Shown: positions 1 through 7,475, counted from the stretch's first letter. The stretch is DNA of 12,568 nt from an uncultured Candidatus Nemicrothrix sp. (GCA_903827085.1 CAIKHC010000369.1:1-12568), one strand, 5' to 3'. Notes: generated by a model not told the origin, from the sequence alone. Made by a program: numbers and translations.

Positions 1-87
1 CGCGAGACGGTCTCTCACGACTTGGAAAGACTACCGATTACTGAAGCGTTCGTGACGCATAGGAATATTTTTTGTTCTGTCAGTGGT
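1..87. other. Left-edge intergenic sequence
   Basis: This short stretch follows the stop of the carboxyltransferase gene and reaches the window edge. I see no gene in it. It has a 4-bp stem (GCGT at 46-49 with ACGC at 55-58) and, ten bases on, six Ts at 68-73. That could be the remnant of a weak plus-strand terminator for a gene lying to the left, but the stem is too short and too far from the T-run to call one. Confidence 0.5.
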
Positions 88-1611
88 TCAAGGCGTTATC
101 GCAGTCCGAGAGACCGGCTCCGGTGACAATTGCCGTCGGAACAGCGCGCGCTGAAGCGCATCGAGCAAAACATCTCGGGTTTCGCGCGGGTCGATCAACT
201 CATCAAACCCAAGGTTCTCCGCTGACCGATACGAGGCCTGAAGCTCAGCGTCACGAAGCATCGCGGTTTCGTCCTCGTCAGCATTCGTGGCTCGACTCAT
301 CGCGCTTGCCCCCATGGCGCCGAGGGTTGCCCCCGGGTAAGCAAACGTGGCCGACTGATTATCGAATCCAACCAGTGTCATGACCATCGAACCAAAGCCA
401 TACGCCTTGCGCAGCGTGAGGTGAAGCTTCGGACTCGATGCCTGGGTTTGCGCCGCAAACATCCGAGCGCCAGAACGAAGCACCCCAGCGCGTTCCGATT
501 CGCTTCCCGGCAACATCCCTGGGTTGTCAGCGAGGAAGACCAACGGAAGATGGAACGAATCGGCGACCATGATGAAATGCGCGGCCTTGTCGGCAGCATC
601 TGCGTCGATGGAACCAGCCATCACTGTCGGCTGGTTGGCAATGACAGCAACTGATTCGCCTCCCAGCCGAGCGAGCCCACAAATCATCGACGGACCAAAT
701 CCAGGCTGCACCTCGAACCATGACCCGTCGTCCACCACGACGTCGAGTACGGCGCGCATGTCATAGGCCCGACGCGAATCGCTCGGAATAATCGAAAGCA
801 GTTCGTCGGTCGAGCGGAACCCTTGATCATCGCTCTGTTCGGCGGGGAGATGCGGCGCAAAGCTCCACGCGCTCGATGGAAAGAACGAGAGATAAACGCG
901 CAACATATCGAGAGCGGTTTCGTCGTTGGGCGCAACATTGTGAATGAGTCCGCTCGGAACAGCGACAGAAGGTCCGCCGAGATCTTCCTTGGTTATGTCT
1001 TCACCAAGCGACTCGCGAACAACAGGCGGACCAGCGGTGAACACTGCTGCGTCTTGCGTCATGACGCTGAAGTCCGACATCGGAACGATGAGCGCGCCAT
1101 GACCAGCAGAAGGGCCCATCACCGCGCTCAACACCGGAACCTTGCCCGAGCACTTCGCTTGGATAAGTAGATCGGTCGGTGCGCGACCGCCGCCACCGCC
1201 GCCACGATGACCTGCGCCCTCAAGCAACATGATGAGCGGAATGCGTTCGGCAAGTGCAAGTTCAGCAATTCGATAACGCTTCGACGAACTGCCGGGACCA
1301 ATCGAACCGGCCAGCACAGTGAAATCCTCGGCACCGATCATGACGGGACGACCATCGATACGGCCAGCACCAGCAACGATGCCATCGCTCGGCACGTCAC
1401 CAACCAGAGTTCCAAGTTCACGGAATGACCCTGGATCGAGCAAGTAGTCGATACGCCCACGGGCATCGAGTTGCCCCTTCGCGTGCTTTTTCGCGAGACG
1501 CTCTTCGCCGCCCATCGCCCGAGCCGCTACCCGGCGCTGCGCGAGATCGTCGAGCGCCGGCCCCCAACCACCGGGAACCTCGGATGAATGTGAATTGTCG
1601 CTCTGACTCAC
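88..1611 (-). CDS. Acyl-CoA carboxylase beta subunit (carboxyltransferase)
   Basis: This is a carboxyltransferase of the PccB/MmdA/AccD family. Such enzymes move a carboxyl group from carboxybiotin to an acyl-CoA in the cytoplasm. Seen from the GTG start (507 aa): an N-terminal KKHAKGQLDARGRI segment typical of the family, an N-domain crotonase fold with the conserved stretch GPSAGHGALIVPMSD at about 166-180, and a C-domain with DNPGMLPG at 362-369 and RKAYGFGS at 401-408. Length is normal for the family (about 510-520). A run of six glycines lies in the LEGAGHR-RAPTDLL loop near 137-142, where classical members carry the DSGGAR-type oxyanion-hole segment. I chose GTG at 1609-1611 because GGAG lies 5 bases upstream; the ATG at 1627-1629 adds six residues but has no ribosome-binding site. 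No biotin carboxylase/BCCP subunit is in the window, so the partner must be encoded elsewhere. The acyl-CoA substrate is unknown. Confidence 0.93.
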   Translation of the reverse strand: MSQSDNSHSSEVPGGWGPALDDLAQRRVAARAMGGEERLAKKHAKGQLDARGRIDYLLDPGSFRELGTLVGDVPSDGIVAGAGRIDGRPVMIGAEDFTVLAGSIGPGSSSKRYRIAELALAERIPLIMLLEGAGHRGGGGGGRAPTDLLIQAKCSGKVPVLSAVMGPSAGHGALIVPMSDFSVMTQDAAVFTAGPPVVRESLGEDITKEDLGGPSVAVPSGLIHNVAPNDETALDMLRVYLSFFPSSAWSFAPHLPAEQSDDQGFRSTDELLSIIPSDSRRAYDMRAVLDVVVDDGSWFEVQPGFGPSMICGLARLGGESVAVIANQPTVMAGSIDADAADKAAHFIMVADSFHLPLVFLADNPGMLPGSESERAGVLRSGARMFAAQTQASSPKLHLTLRKAYGFGSMVMTLVGFDNQSATFAYPGATLGAMGASAMSRATNADEDETAMLRDAELQASYRSAENLGFDELIDPRETRDVLLDALQRALFRRQLSPEPVSRTAITP

Positions 1612-1616
1612 GGGAT

Positions 1617-1620
1617 CTCC
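1617..1620 (-). promoter_or_regulatory. Ribosome binding site deciding the carboxyltransferase start
   Basis: Read on the minus strand, CTGGAG then ATCCC then GTG gives a GGAG core 5 bases before the GTG at 1609-1611. The alternative ATG at 1627-1629 is preceded by CCTTGATCGA with no purine-rich core. This favours the shorter protein. Confidence 0.55.
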
Positions 1621-1713
1621 AGCTGCCATTCGATCAAGGCCGGGACGGTCGCGTCAACGGCAGACAGGAAGCGTATGGCCCCAGTCGACCCCGAGACGTT
1701 GTCCGGACTCCCA

Positions 1714-1731
1714 GCCTGAGTCAGGCCTGAG
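1714..1731. repeat. 13-bp dyad plus third half-site (possible operator)
   Basis: GCCTGA-G-TCAGGC at 1714-1726 is a perfect inverted repeat with a single central base. GCCTGAG occurs again at 1725-1731, an 11-base shift, so the same half-site returns about one helical turn later. Its position between two divergent starts suits a transcription-factor binding site. Which regulator would bind is unknown; the PadR protein encoded at 4469 is only a nearby candidate. Confidence 0.4.
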
Positions 1732-1811
1732 AAATCGCCGATTGCACGGGCACGACGCGGCGCTGACAACGGCAACCACCGACTACCGTTCGCACGACAC
1801 CGGGGGGTCTT

Positions 1812-2972
1812 ATGTCAACAGATATCGACGCACTACTTGCTCAGGCGAGCCAACTCGCAAACGGACTCACCGACTTTGGAGACCCCTCGTTTCGTGAGGG
1901 TCTCGAGGTCTTTCTCGAGTCGGCATCGACCGAAGGCCAACTCACCGACATCGGGATCGCAGCGGCGGAAGGTATGGCGCTAGGAAATCTCGTCAATCGT
2001 CTCAACGTCGTCGAGTGGCACCGCACCCACCCTGATTTGGTTTCGACGCATGTGGATTCCCCGATCTTCCTCATTGGCTTGCCTCGTACAGGCACGACTG
2101 CGCTGAGCCACTTGCTTTCCGTCGACCCCGGCAATCGTTCCTTGCTCGGTTGGGAGATCAACGAATCGGTTCCACCACCCACAACCGATTCGTATCGGAC
2201 CGATCCTCGCTTTGTTGCGGCCATGGAAGCTCCCGACATGCTCAGCATGATCAATCCTGAATTCAAAGCGATCCATCATGATCCGCCCGACATGCCGCTC
2301 GAATGCGCAACGGTTCTCGGCCAGCATTTTTCCAGCCTGCATTTGTCGACCACATTCAATCTTCCTTCCTATATGGACTGGGTGTGTGCAAATGACCACA
2401 CGCAGGCCTACGAATGGCACAAGACGGTTCTTCAAGTTCTGCAATCGGAATGCCCTGGCCAGTGGCAATTGAAGTCACCCGTGCATCTCATTGACCCATT
2501 CGCGTTGGCAGCGGTCTATCCAGATGCGCGTTTCGTCTTGACTCACCGTGATCCAGTCAACGTCATCGCATCTGCCTGCAATCTCGTTCGCGTTCTCACT
2601 GGAACATTTACTGACGCCGACTGGACGGCGTATATCCGAGACACATGGCCCGAGATCATCGGCACACTTCTCGACAATCAAAATGCATTCCGTGATTCTC
2701 AAATCGCCGCAGGACGCGCTGATGCTTTTGTTGACCTCGCCTATTCAGACCTCGTGGCCGATCCACTTTCCACGATCGGTGCCCTTTACGAGCAACTCGG
2801 CGAGACGTTTACTCCTCAAGCAGAGCAAGCAATGCGCACCCATAGCGCAGAACATAAGAAAGACCGATTCGGGTCTCACTCCTACTCGCTAGAAGATTGG
2901 GGTCTCAATCGTGACGAACTCACCGAGCGAGTGCAGCCCTACCTCACCCGATACGCCGACTTCCTGGAGTAG
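1812..2972 (+). CDS. Sulfotransferase family protein (PAPS-dependent type)
   Basis: This 386-aa protein belongs to the bacterial sulfotransferase family (Sulfotransfer_3-like). Such enzymes transfer a sulfuryl group from PAPS to a hydroxyl or amine of a small molecule. The 5'-phosphosulfate-binding loop is seen as IFLIGLPRTGTT at 85-96. WQLKSPVHL at 218-226 is the usual internal lysine segment, and the 3'-phosphate-binding motif is THRDPVNVIASACNL at 244-258 with Arg246 and Ser254. HHDPPDMPLE at 155-164 is the conserved middle segment. The N-terminal 80 residues are helical, as in the long mycobacterial members. Start ATG has a G-rich stretch 4 bases upstream. It is cytoplasmic: no signal peptide or membrane segment is seen. 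It is the first gene of a plus-strand cluster and ends 2 bases before the amidase start, so the two are almost certainly co-translated. The substrate is not predictable. Confidence 0.9.
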   Translation: MSTDIDALLAQASQLANGLTDFGDPSFREGLEVFLESASTEGQLTDIGIAAAEGMALGNLVNRLNVVEWHRTHPDLVSTHVDSPIFLIGLPRTGTTALSHLLSVDPGNRSLLGWEINESVPPPTTDSYRTDPRFVAAMEAPDMLSMINPEFKAIHHDPPDMPLECATVLGQHFSSLHLSTTFNLPSYMDWVCANDHTQAYEWHKTVLQVLQSECPGQWQLKSPVHLIDPFALAAVYPDARFVLTHRDPVNVIASACNLVRVLTGTFTDADWTAYIRDTWPEIIGTLLDNQNAFRDSQIAAGRADAFVDLAYSDLVADPLSTIGALYEQLGETFTPQAEQAMRTHSAEHKKDRFGSHSYSLEDWGLNRDELTERVQPYLTRYADFLE

Positions 2973-2974
2973 CC

Positions 2975-4420
2975 ATGTCTGATACCGAACGCCTTCTCGA
3001 CGACAACGACACCATCGGTCTGGCTGCACTCGTTGCTGCAGGCGAAGTGAGCAGTCTCGAACTCGTCGATGCTTCGATCGCCCGTATTGAATCTCGTAAC
3101 CCCGCCCTCAACGCTGTCGTCGCGAAGCGTTATGAACAGGCACGTTCCGAAGCAAAGAACGTGACGGCAAACTCCCCCATCGCTGGCGTTCCATTCCTCG
3201 TCAAAGACCTCAACTGCGATGTTGCCGGATTGCCCGCCACAAAAGGCAGCCGACTTTTCGCTGATGTCATCGCCACGAACGACTGCGAACTGACCAAACG
3301 CTTTAAGGCGGCGGGACTTCTGATCCTCGGCAACACCAATACCCCCGAGATGGGAAAGGCCCCCATCACTGAGTCGTTGCTCTTCGGCCCGGCACATAAC
3401 CCGTGGCGACTCACCCATTCCACCGGTGGCTCATCTGGTGGTTCGGCCGCAGCCGTCATCGGCGGAATGGTCACTGCAGGACACGCCAACGATGGCGGCG
3501 GATCCATCCGAATCCCCGCGTCGGAATGCGGCTTGTACGGCCTTAAGCCGACACGAGGCCGCACGCCAACCTGGCCTGCCGCTGCATCTTTTTCGTACCC
3601 AATGGGAATTGGCCACGCAGTGACGCGCACCGTTCGCGACAGTGCCGCGATTCTCGATGCAATTTCTGGACCGCTTGCCGGCGACCCCTACCCCTCACCT
3701 CCGGTGCCTTCCGCTGGTTCGTTTCTTGCCGCTCTTGACCAGGACACTCCCAAACTTCGTATCGGCTTCAGCACCGTCTCTCCAGCGGGCAAAGACATGC
3801 ATCCCGCAGCAGTGGAAGCAATCGAACGCACTGCAGCGTTGCTCGAATCTCTTGGCCACCAGGTTGAAGAAGCTGCACCCCAATGGGACGTTGCGATGCC
3901 TGCGAACTCTCTCGCAATGGTCATGGGCGCGTCCGGCGCAAAGATGGTCGAGGATCGTCTCGCTGAACTGGGACGCGAACTTCGCGATGACGACATCGAG
4001 CCCTTTACCCGCTTCCTCCACGATCGGATGCTCGCTATCGACCCGCTTCGTATCATCGAGGCTCTTCAGCAAATCGAAATTGTCAGCCGAGACATTGCGC
4101 GCTTCTACCAAACCCACGACGTGTGGCTGACTTCGACGTTGCCTGTACTCGTGCCCGAACTCGGAGTCATTAACACCTCCGACATCGATTCCGTCTTTGC
4201 ACATGCTGGCCGCTTTGCTGAACTCACTGCGGTCTTCAATGTGACCGGACAACCCGCCGCGTCTATTCCCGCTGGGTTCGATCCGAATGGTCTCCCCATC
4301 GGTGTCCAGATCGTTGGTCGCCATTGCTCCGAAGAAATGCTTCTTCAACTTTCCGCGCAGATTGAAGCCGCTTCTCCCTGGCCGACAATCGCGCCGTGGC
4401 CACCAACACCTGTTTCCTAA
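2975..4420 (+). CDS. Amidase-signature family hydrolase, NylA-like
   Basis: This 481-aa amidase-signature enzyme hydrolyses a C-N amide bond. The Ser-cisSer-Lys triad is visible: Lys77 in PFLVKDLN, cis-Ser153 in TGGSSGGSAAA, and nucleophile Ser177 in ANDGGGSIRIPAS. Spacings (76 and 24 residues) match the family, for example FAAH at 75 and 24. The HANDGGGSIRIPAS wording with GLKPTRGR after it is what I recall from 6-aminohexanoate-cyclic-dimer hydrolase (NylA) and its relatives, rather than from GatA or fatty-acid amide hydrolases. That does not prove a nylon-oligomer substrate: many NylA-like proteins are uncharacterised. There is no gatB or gatC nearby and the gene sits in a small-molecule cluster, which argues against GatA. 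GGAG at 2966-2969, inside the end of the sulfotransferase gene, is the ribosome binding site, so translation of the two is probably coupled. No signal peptide is seen; the protein is likely cytoplasmic. Confidence 0.92.
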   Translation: MSDTERLLDDNDTIGLAALVAAGEVSSLELVDASIARIESRNPALNAVVAKRYEQARSEAKNVTANSPIAGVPFLVKDLNCDVAGLPATKGSRLFADVIATNDCELTKRFKAAGLLILGNTNTPEMGKAPITESLLFGPAHNPWRLTHSTGGSSGGSAAAVIGGMVTAGHANDGGGSIRIPASECGLYGLKPTRGRTPTWPAAASFSYPMGIGHAVTRTVRDSAAILDAISGPLAGDPYPSPPVPSAGSFLAALDQDTPKLRIGFSTVSPAGKDMHPAAVEAIERTAALLESLGHQVEEAAPQWDVAMPANSLAMVMGASGAKMVEDRLAELGRELRDDDIEPFTRFLHDRMLAIDPLRIIEALQQIEIVSRDIARFYQTHDVWLTSTLPVLVPELGVINTSDIDSVFAHAGRFAELTAVFNVTGQPAASIPAGFDPNGLPIGVQIVGRHCSEEMLLQLSAQIEAASPWPTIAPWPPTPVS

Positions 4421-4468
4421 TCCGCAAGCAGAAGCCCTTCGCATCGCTGCCGTGCTAGAACCGGAGCC

Positions 4469-5065
4469 ATGTCCGGGGGGAATGCAGATCTTCAAACAGC
4501 CGATATTGCGTTGCCCAAAATCCCCGCAACTGCATGGGCAGTTCTCGGAATCCTTAGTTTTGGGCGCGAGCTCACCGGCTATGACATCAAGAATTGGTCC
4601 GACGCCATCCTCCACTTCTTCTATTGGAGTCCTGCCACAAGCCAGATCTACACCGAGCTTCGTCGTCTGGAAGATCTTGGCCTCGTGAGCAGCCGAACTG
4701 TTGCTCGAGATGAAGTTCGAGACAAGACCATCTACGCGATCACTCCCATCGGGACTGAGGCGCTTCGAAGTTGGCAAGCAACCGTCGATGCTGAAGCTCC
4801 TGTCCTCAAACACGGAGTTCTTCTCCGAATCTGGCTCGGGCACCTCGCGGAACCGGACCGACTTCGCGAACAAATTGCAGATCACCATGCTCGACTCCTT
4901 TCGGAACTCGCTGCCGCAAAAGAATCGCAAGAACAGGCCGATGCGCAACCCGACTGGGCCTACCCAGCGCTTGTCGCGTCGTGGGCGGTCCGCCGAATCG
5001 AAAGCGAAATCGAACTCACCGACTCGATGCTGATTGATCTCGACCGACTCGCAAACAATCGCTGA
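4469..5065 (+). CDS. PadR-family transcriptional regulator
   Basis: This 198-aa protein has the PadR layout. An N-terminal winged helix spans about residues 18-95, with AWAVLGILSFGRELTGYDI, then SQIYTELRRLEDLGLVSS (recognition helix and turn) and the wing DKTIYAITPIGTEALRSW. A helical C-terminal part spans about 105-198 and resembles the dimerisation domain of the subfamily-2 (virulence-activator-like) PadR proteins. It carries about 17 residues before the usual PadR start. The ATG at 4469 has GGAG at 4463-4466, only 2 bases away, which is tight; a TTG at codon 15 is a less likely alternative. It follows the amidase by 48 bases and precedes the SDR by 18 bases. PadR proteins usually repress a neighbouring operon and their own gene, and are released by a ligand such as an aromatic acid. 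Its targets here are inferred from position only. Confidence 0.9.
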   Translation: MSGGNADLQTADIALPKIPATAWAVLGILSFGRELTGYDIKNWSDAILHFFYWSPATSQIYTELRRLEDLGLVSSRTVARDEVRDKTIYAITPIGTEALRSWQATVDAEAPVLKHGVLLRIWLGHLAEPDRLREQIADHHARLLSELAAAKESQEQADAQPDWAYPALVASWAVRRIESEIELTDSMLIDLDRLANNR

Positions 5066-5083
5066 CTACAACGAAGGAACACC

Positions 5084-5836
5084 ATGGCCCCAACATCTGC
5101 AGTCATTGTCACCGGCGGTGCATCCGGAATTGGACGAGCGTGTGCAGAGGCAATCGCCGCGCAAGGACGCGCCGTTGCCGTCTGGGATCTCAATACTGAC
5201 GGCGCACTTGCTGCCGCTCAAGAGATCGCCAACAAACACAATGTGGCGACATTTGGACTCGGTATCGATGTCACAAAAACTTCTGAACTTGCCAGTGCCG
5301 TTGACGCGAGCCGATCTGCGGTTGGCGCACTTGGCGGGCTTGTTCATGCTGCAGGAACTGTGCGAAGCCAATCGGTCGGAGACCTTGACGATGCCGGTTG
5401 GGACTTCGTTTTAAACGTGAACCTGCGCGCATTTCCGATGCTGGTTCAAGCAATGCACTCTGATCTTGCCGCCGCCGACGGGGCTGCTGTCGTTGGCATC
5501 GCTTCGATCGAAGGCTGGATCGGAAATGCCGCTATTCCCGCCTATTGCGCGTCGAAGGCAGGGATGCTCGGAGTAGTCCGTTCAATGGCCGACAAGCTCG
5601 GACCCGAAGGCATCCGTGTAAACGCAATCTGCCCCGGATTCATCGAGACTCCGATGCTGGGCATCACTCTCGACATGCCTGGCATGCGCAACCGATTCGA
5701 AGAAAGCTCAGTGCTCAAGCGAATCGGTCAGCCGAGTGAAATTGGCGAACCGGCCGCATTCTTGCTGAGCAACAAGGCATCTTTCATCACTGGTCAGTCG
5801 ATCATTGTTGATGGAGGAGTGCTCGCTACGGCGTAA
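5084..5836 (+). CDS. SDR-family NAD(P)-dependent oxidoreductase
   Basis: This 250-aa classical short-chain dehydrogenase/reductase has all the family marks: the dinucleotide loop TGGASGIG at 10-17, HAAG at 88-91 in place of NNAG, NVNL at 111-114, the catalytic Ser141, Tyr154 and Lys158 (SIEGW...YCASK), and PGFIETPM at 184-191. Asp35 at the end of the second strand (VWDLN) suggests NAD(H) rather than NADP(H). It interconverts an alcohol and a ketone; the substrate is unknown. AAGGA at 5074-5078 lies 5 bases before the ATG, a good ribosome binding site. It follows the PadR gene by 18 bases, so regulator and enzyme are probably co-transcribed. It ends 12 bases before the convergent glycosyltransferase gene, with no clear terminator between them. 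Confidence 0.93.
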   Translation: MAPTSAVIVTGGASGIGRACAEAIAAQGRAVAVWDLNTDGALAAAQEIANKHNVATFGLGIDVTKTSELASAVDASRSAVGALGGLVHAAGTVRSQSVGDLDDAGWDFVLNVNLRAFPMLVQAMHSDLAAADGAAVVGIASIEGWIGNAAIPAYCASKAGMLGVVRSMADKLGPEGIRVNAICPGFIETPMLGITLDMPGMRNRFEESSVLKRIGQPSEIGEPAAFLLSNKASFITGQSIIVDGGVLATA

Positions 5837-5848
5837 CAACCTCAATGG

Positions 5849-7393
5849 TCACATCGGGCACGCGGCAACGTCGCGACGCCAGATGACTAACCCGTCGACG
5901 ACACGATCGATGTTGTAACAACGGTCGAGCCAAGTTCCGATCGGGAATGACTCAGGTCCGTACCTAGACCAATCGGTATCGGGACGCGCAGCATTAATCA
6001 CCACTACTGGTGGATGCTCCTCGACATCTTCAAAGAACATGTCCCAACGCGACCGGAATGGCTCCGCGGCAATCACGCTCTCTGGGAGGGGCTGAGCACG
6101 ACTCGCCCAATTGCCCGTGAGGTAACCGCCATGCAGAAAGACACCCGAAGGAAGTCGTTGTGACGCCACGTACACATCGGGCAGGGCTCCCCATACGAGG
6201 ATTCGTTCGTCTGGCGTTGTTGTGCTTTGTACATAGCGGCCCAGGTCGGTGTAGTTCGTCAGATCGGGACGGTAGACAAACGCGAGTGTCAACATCACCG
6301 CAAGCAGCGCGACGGTCAGCGACATCAACACGCTCCAAACACGTCGGCTCGCCGAGACGAGCGCGCAGCCAGTGAGTACCGCAAGTGGCGGCACCAACTG
6401 CTGAAAGTAGTGGCCAAAGAACCGAAGACCGATTGGAATCACCAGCAGCGAGGCGCCAAGCCACACGAGCATCGTCAGATCAGCACGTACTTGCCGACGA
6501 ACCACCGCCCAAAGGCCATAGAAAAGTGGCAGGTGAAGCACCACGAACACAGCGGTCAGAGCGACCCCAATTGCAGCGGCCCTTCCCGTTGAGATCCCTC
6601 CGTTGAGATAGTCGCCGTTATCCGACCACACCCAACGGATCATCTGTGCGCCATCGAAGAAAACGAAAAGCGGAATCGCACCGACAACTGCTCCGGCCGC
6701 CGTGGCGGCAACCGCGCGCCATTTTCCTTCAACTCGGCGAACCGCCTCGAGCAAAACCGGGATCGCGACCGCAATGTACGGCTGCTTGCAATTGGCAGCA
6801 ATGACGACGGCGACGCCAGCCAACCCAAACCACAACAGCGGTGAACGGTCGGCCGAGCGTGCGACGACAACACACAGGATTGCCGCTGACGCCGGAAGTA
6901 ATCCCCAAAGTTCAAAGTTTGCCGCTTGCGCATCAGCAGGGAGAAAGAGCGCGGTTCCGACAATGGAGAGAACTCCAGCGAACAGTGCAGCGCGACGCGA
7001 ACCTGCAAGACGTCGAACAATCTCAGCGACGACCACACCATTAAGGAAGATGAGCAATGTGACAACGAGTCGGATGGCGCGCATGTCGACGCTTACATCT
7101 CGAATCATCGAATACAAAACCGGAACAATCGGGGGCTTCCGATCAATCACATCGATATAGAGCGTTCCGCCTTGTCGAAGCACGTCACCGGTAACCGCCA
7201 GATAGGACTCATCTCGATCGAACATTCCGTTGTAGATCAAACCTGGAGCGCGCGAAACCACTGTCACGAGTCCAAGAACGATGGTCATCCACGCGCCCCA
7301 AGACATGCGACCCCTCAAGGCAACGACCGCATCCTCGACACGACATGCGAGGGTTCGCCATCGAGAGATGTCAGGTTCGACTGAGGTGGTCAC
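5849..7393 (-). CDS. GT-C type membrane glycosyltransferase (PMT/ArnT-like)
   Basis: This 514-aa polytopic inner-membrane protein resembles the GT-C glycosyltransferases of the dolichyl-phosphate-mannose/ArnT kind, which use polyprenyl-phosphate sugars and act on the outer face of the membrane. After a first membrane helix at about 34-48, the first periplasmic loop holds the acidic motif FDRDESY (58-64, Asp61-Glu62) and GGTLYIDVIDRKPPI (75-89), a family signature. About ten further helices span 107-374, including GHYFQQLVPPLAVL. A soluble C-terminal domain fills 380-514. I chose the GTG at 7391-7393 because AGGAGA lies 5 bases upstream (7399-7404). The longer frame to 7474 adds 27 charged residues with no ribosome binding site and would almost reach the divergent gene. 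It stands alone, transcribed against both neighbours. Acceptor and sugar are unknown; a cell-envelope glycan role is likely. Confidence 0.85.
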   Translation of the reverse strand: MTTSVEPDISRWRTLACRVEDAVVALRGRMSWGAWMTIVLGLVTVVSRAPGLIYNGMFDRDESYLAVTGDVLRQGGTLYIDVIDRKPPIVPVLYSMIRDVSVDMRAIRLVVTLLIFLNGVVVAEIVRRLAGSRRAALFAGVLSIVGTALFLPADAQAANFELWGLLPASAAILCVVVARSADRSPLLWFGLAGVAVVIAANCKQPYIAVAIPVLLEAVRRVEGKWRAVAATAAGAVVGAIPLFVFFDGAQMIRWVWSDNGDYLNGGISTGRAAAIGVALTAVFVVLHLPLFYGLWAVVRRQVRADLTMLVWLGASLLVIPIGLRFFGHYFQQLVPPLAVLTGCALVSASRRVWSVLMSLTVALLAVMLTLAFVYRPDLTNYTDLGRYVQSTTTPDERILVWGALPDVYVASQRLPSGVFLHGGYLTGNWASRAQPLPESVIAAEPFRSRWDMFFEDVEEHPPVVVINAARPDTDWSRYGPESFPIGTWLDRCYNIDRVVDGLVIWRRDVAACPM

Positions 7394-7398
7394 GAATG

Positions 7399-7404
7399 TC
7401 TCCT
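7399..7404 (-). promoter_or_regulatory. Strong ribosome binding site of the glycosyltransferase
   Basis: On the minus strand AGGAGA is followed by 5 bases (CATTC) and GTG. It is the best Shine-Dalgarno match in the window. It fixes the start at 7393, 27 codons inside the longest open frame. Confidence 0.7.
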
Positions 7405-7410
7405 GCGCAG

Positions 7411-7434
7411 ACCCCGGGGTTCGGGTCGACGACC
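7411..7434. repeat. Two adjacent dyads in the glycosyltransferase 5' region
   Basis: ACCCCGGGGT at 7411-7420 is a perfect 10-bp palindrome. Three bases on, GGTCG-A-CGACC at 7424-7434 is an inverted repeat with one central base. Both lie just upstream of the glycosyltransferase ribosome binding site and within the 96-base divergent region shared with the SnoaL-like gene. They could be an operator. High GC makes short palindromes common, so this is tentative. Confidence 0.3.
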
Positions 7435-7475
7435 GCCGGGATGCCCAGAGGTCACACATGATGATGGCAGACACC

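Larger units (their letters stand above)
1612..1811. promoter_or_regulatory. Divergent promoter region between carboxyltransferase and sulfotransferase
   Basis: About 200 non-coding bases separate two divergent genes, so both promoters should lie here. On the plus strand CTGACA at 1763-1768 and TACCGT at 1784-1789 are a weak -35/-10 pair (15-base spacer), followed by GGGGGG at 1802-1807 as the likely ribosome binding site of the sulfotransferase. On the minus strand TTGACG (complement of 1649-1654) is a possible -35 element, but no convincing -10 element follows. A 13-bp dyad sits near the middle (separate entry). The promoter elements are guesses by eye; the regulatory nature follows mainly from the divergent layout. 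Confidence 0.45.

Noticed and set aside
4..14. GAGAC-G-GTCTC inverted repeat at the left edge
   Set aside because: Only 5 bp per arm, with no adjoining T-run and no second copy; too short to mean anything at the cut edge.
46..73. Possible intrinsic terminator (GCGT/ACGC stem and six Ts)
   Set aside because: The stem is 4 bp and the T-run begins ten bases later; it does not fit an intrinsic terminator.
3695..4948. A 417-codon open frame on the minus strand
   Set aside because: It lies antisense to the amidase and PadR genes, shows no recognisable domain, and is explained by codon bias of the real plus-strand genes, which have full family motifs.
5869..5878. Palindrome CGTCGCGACG near the convergent gene ends
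   Set aside because: It is inside the glycosyltransferase coding sequence, has no loop and no T-run, and such GC palindromes are frequent in this sequence.
7394..7474. N-terminal extension of the glycosyltransferase to an ATG at 7474
   Set aside because: The 27 extra residues have no ribosome binding site and no membrane or signal character, whereas AGGAGA is ideally placed for the GTG at 7393.
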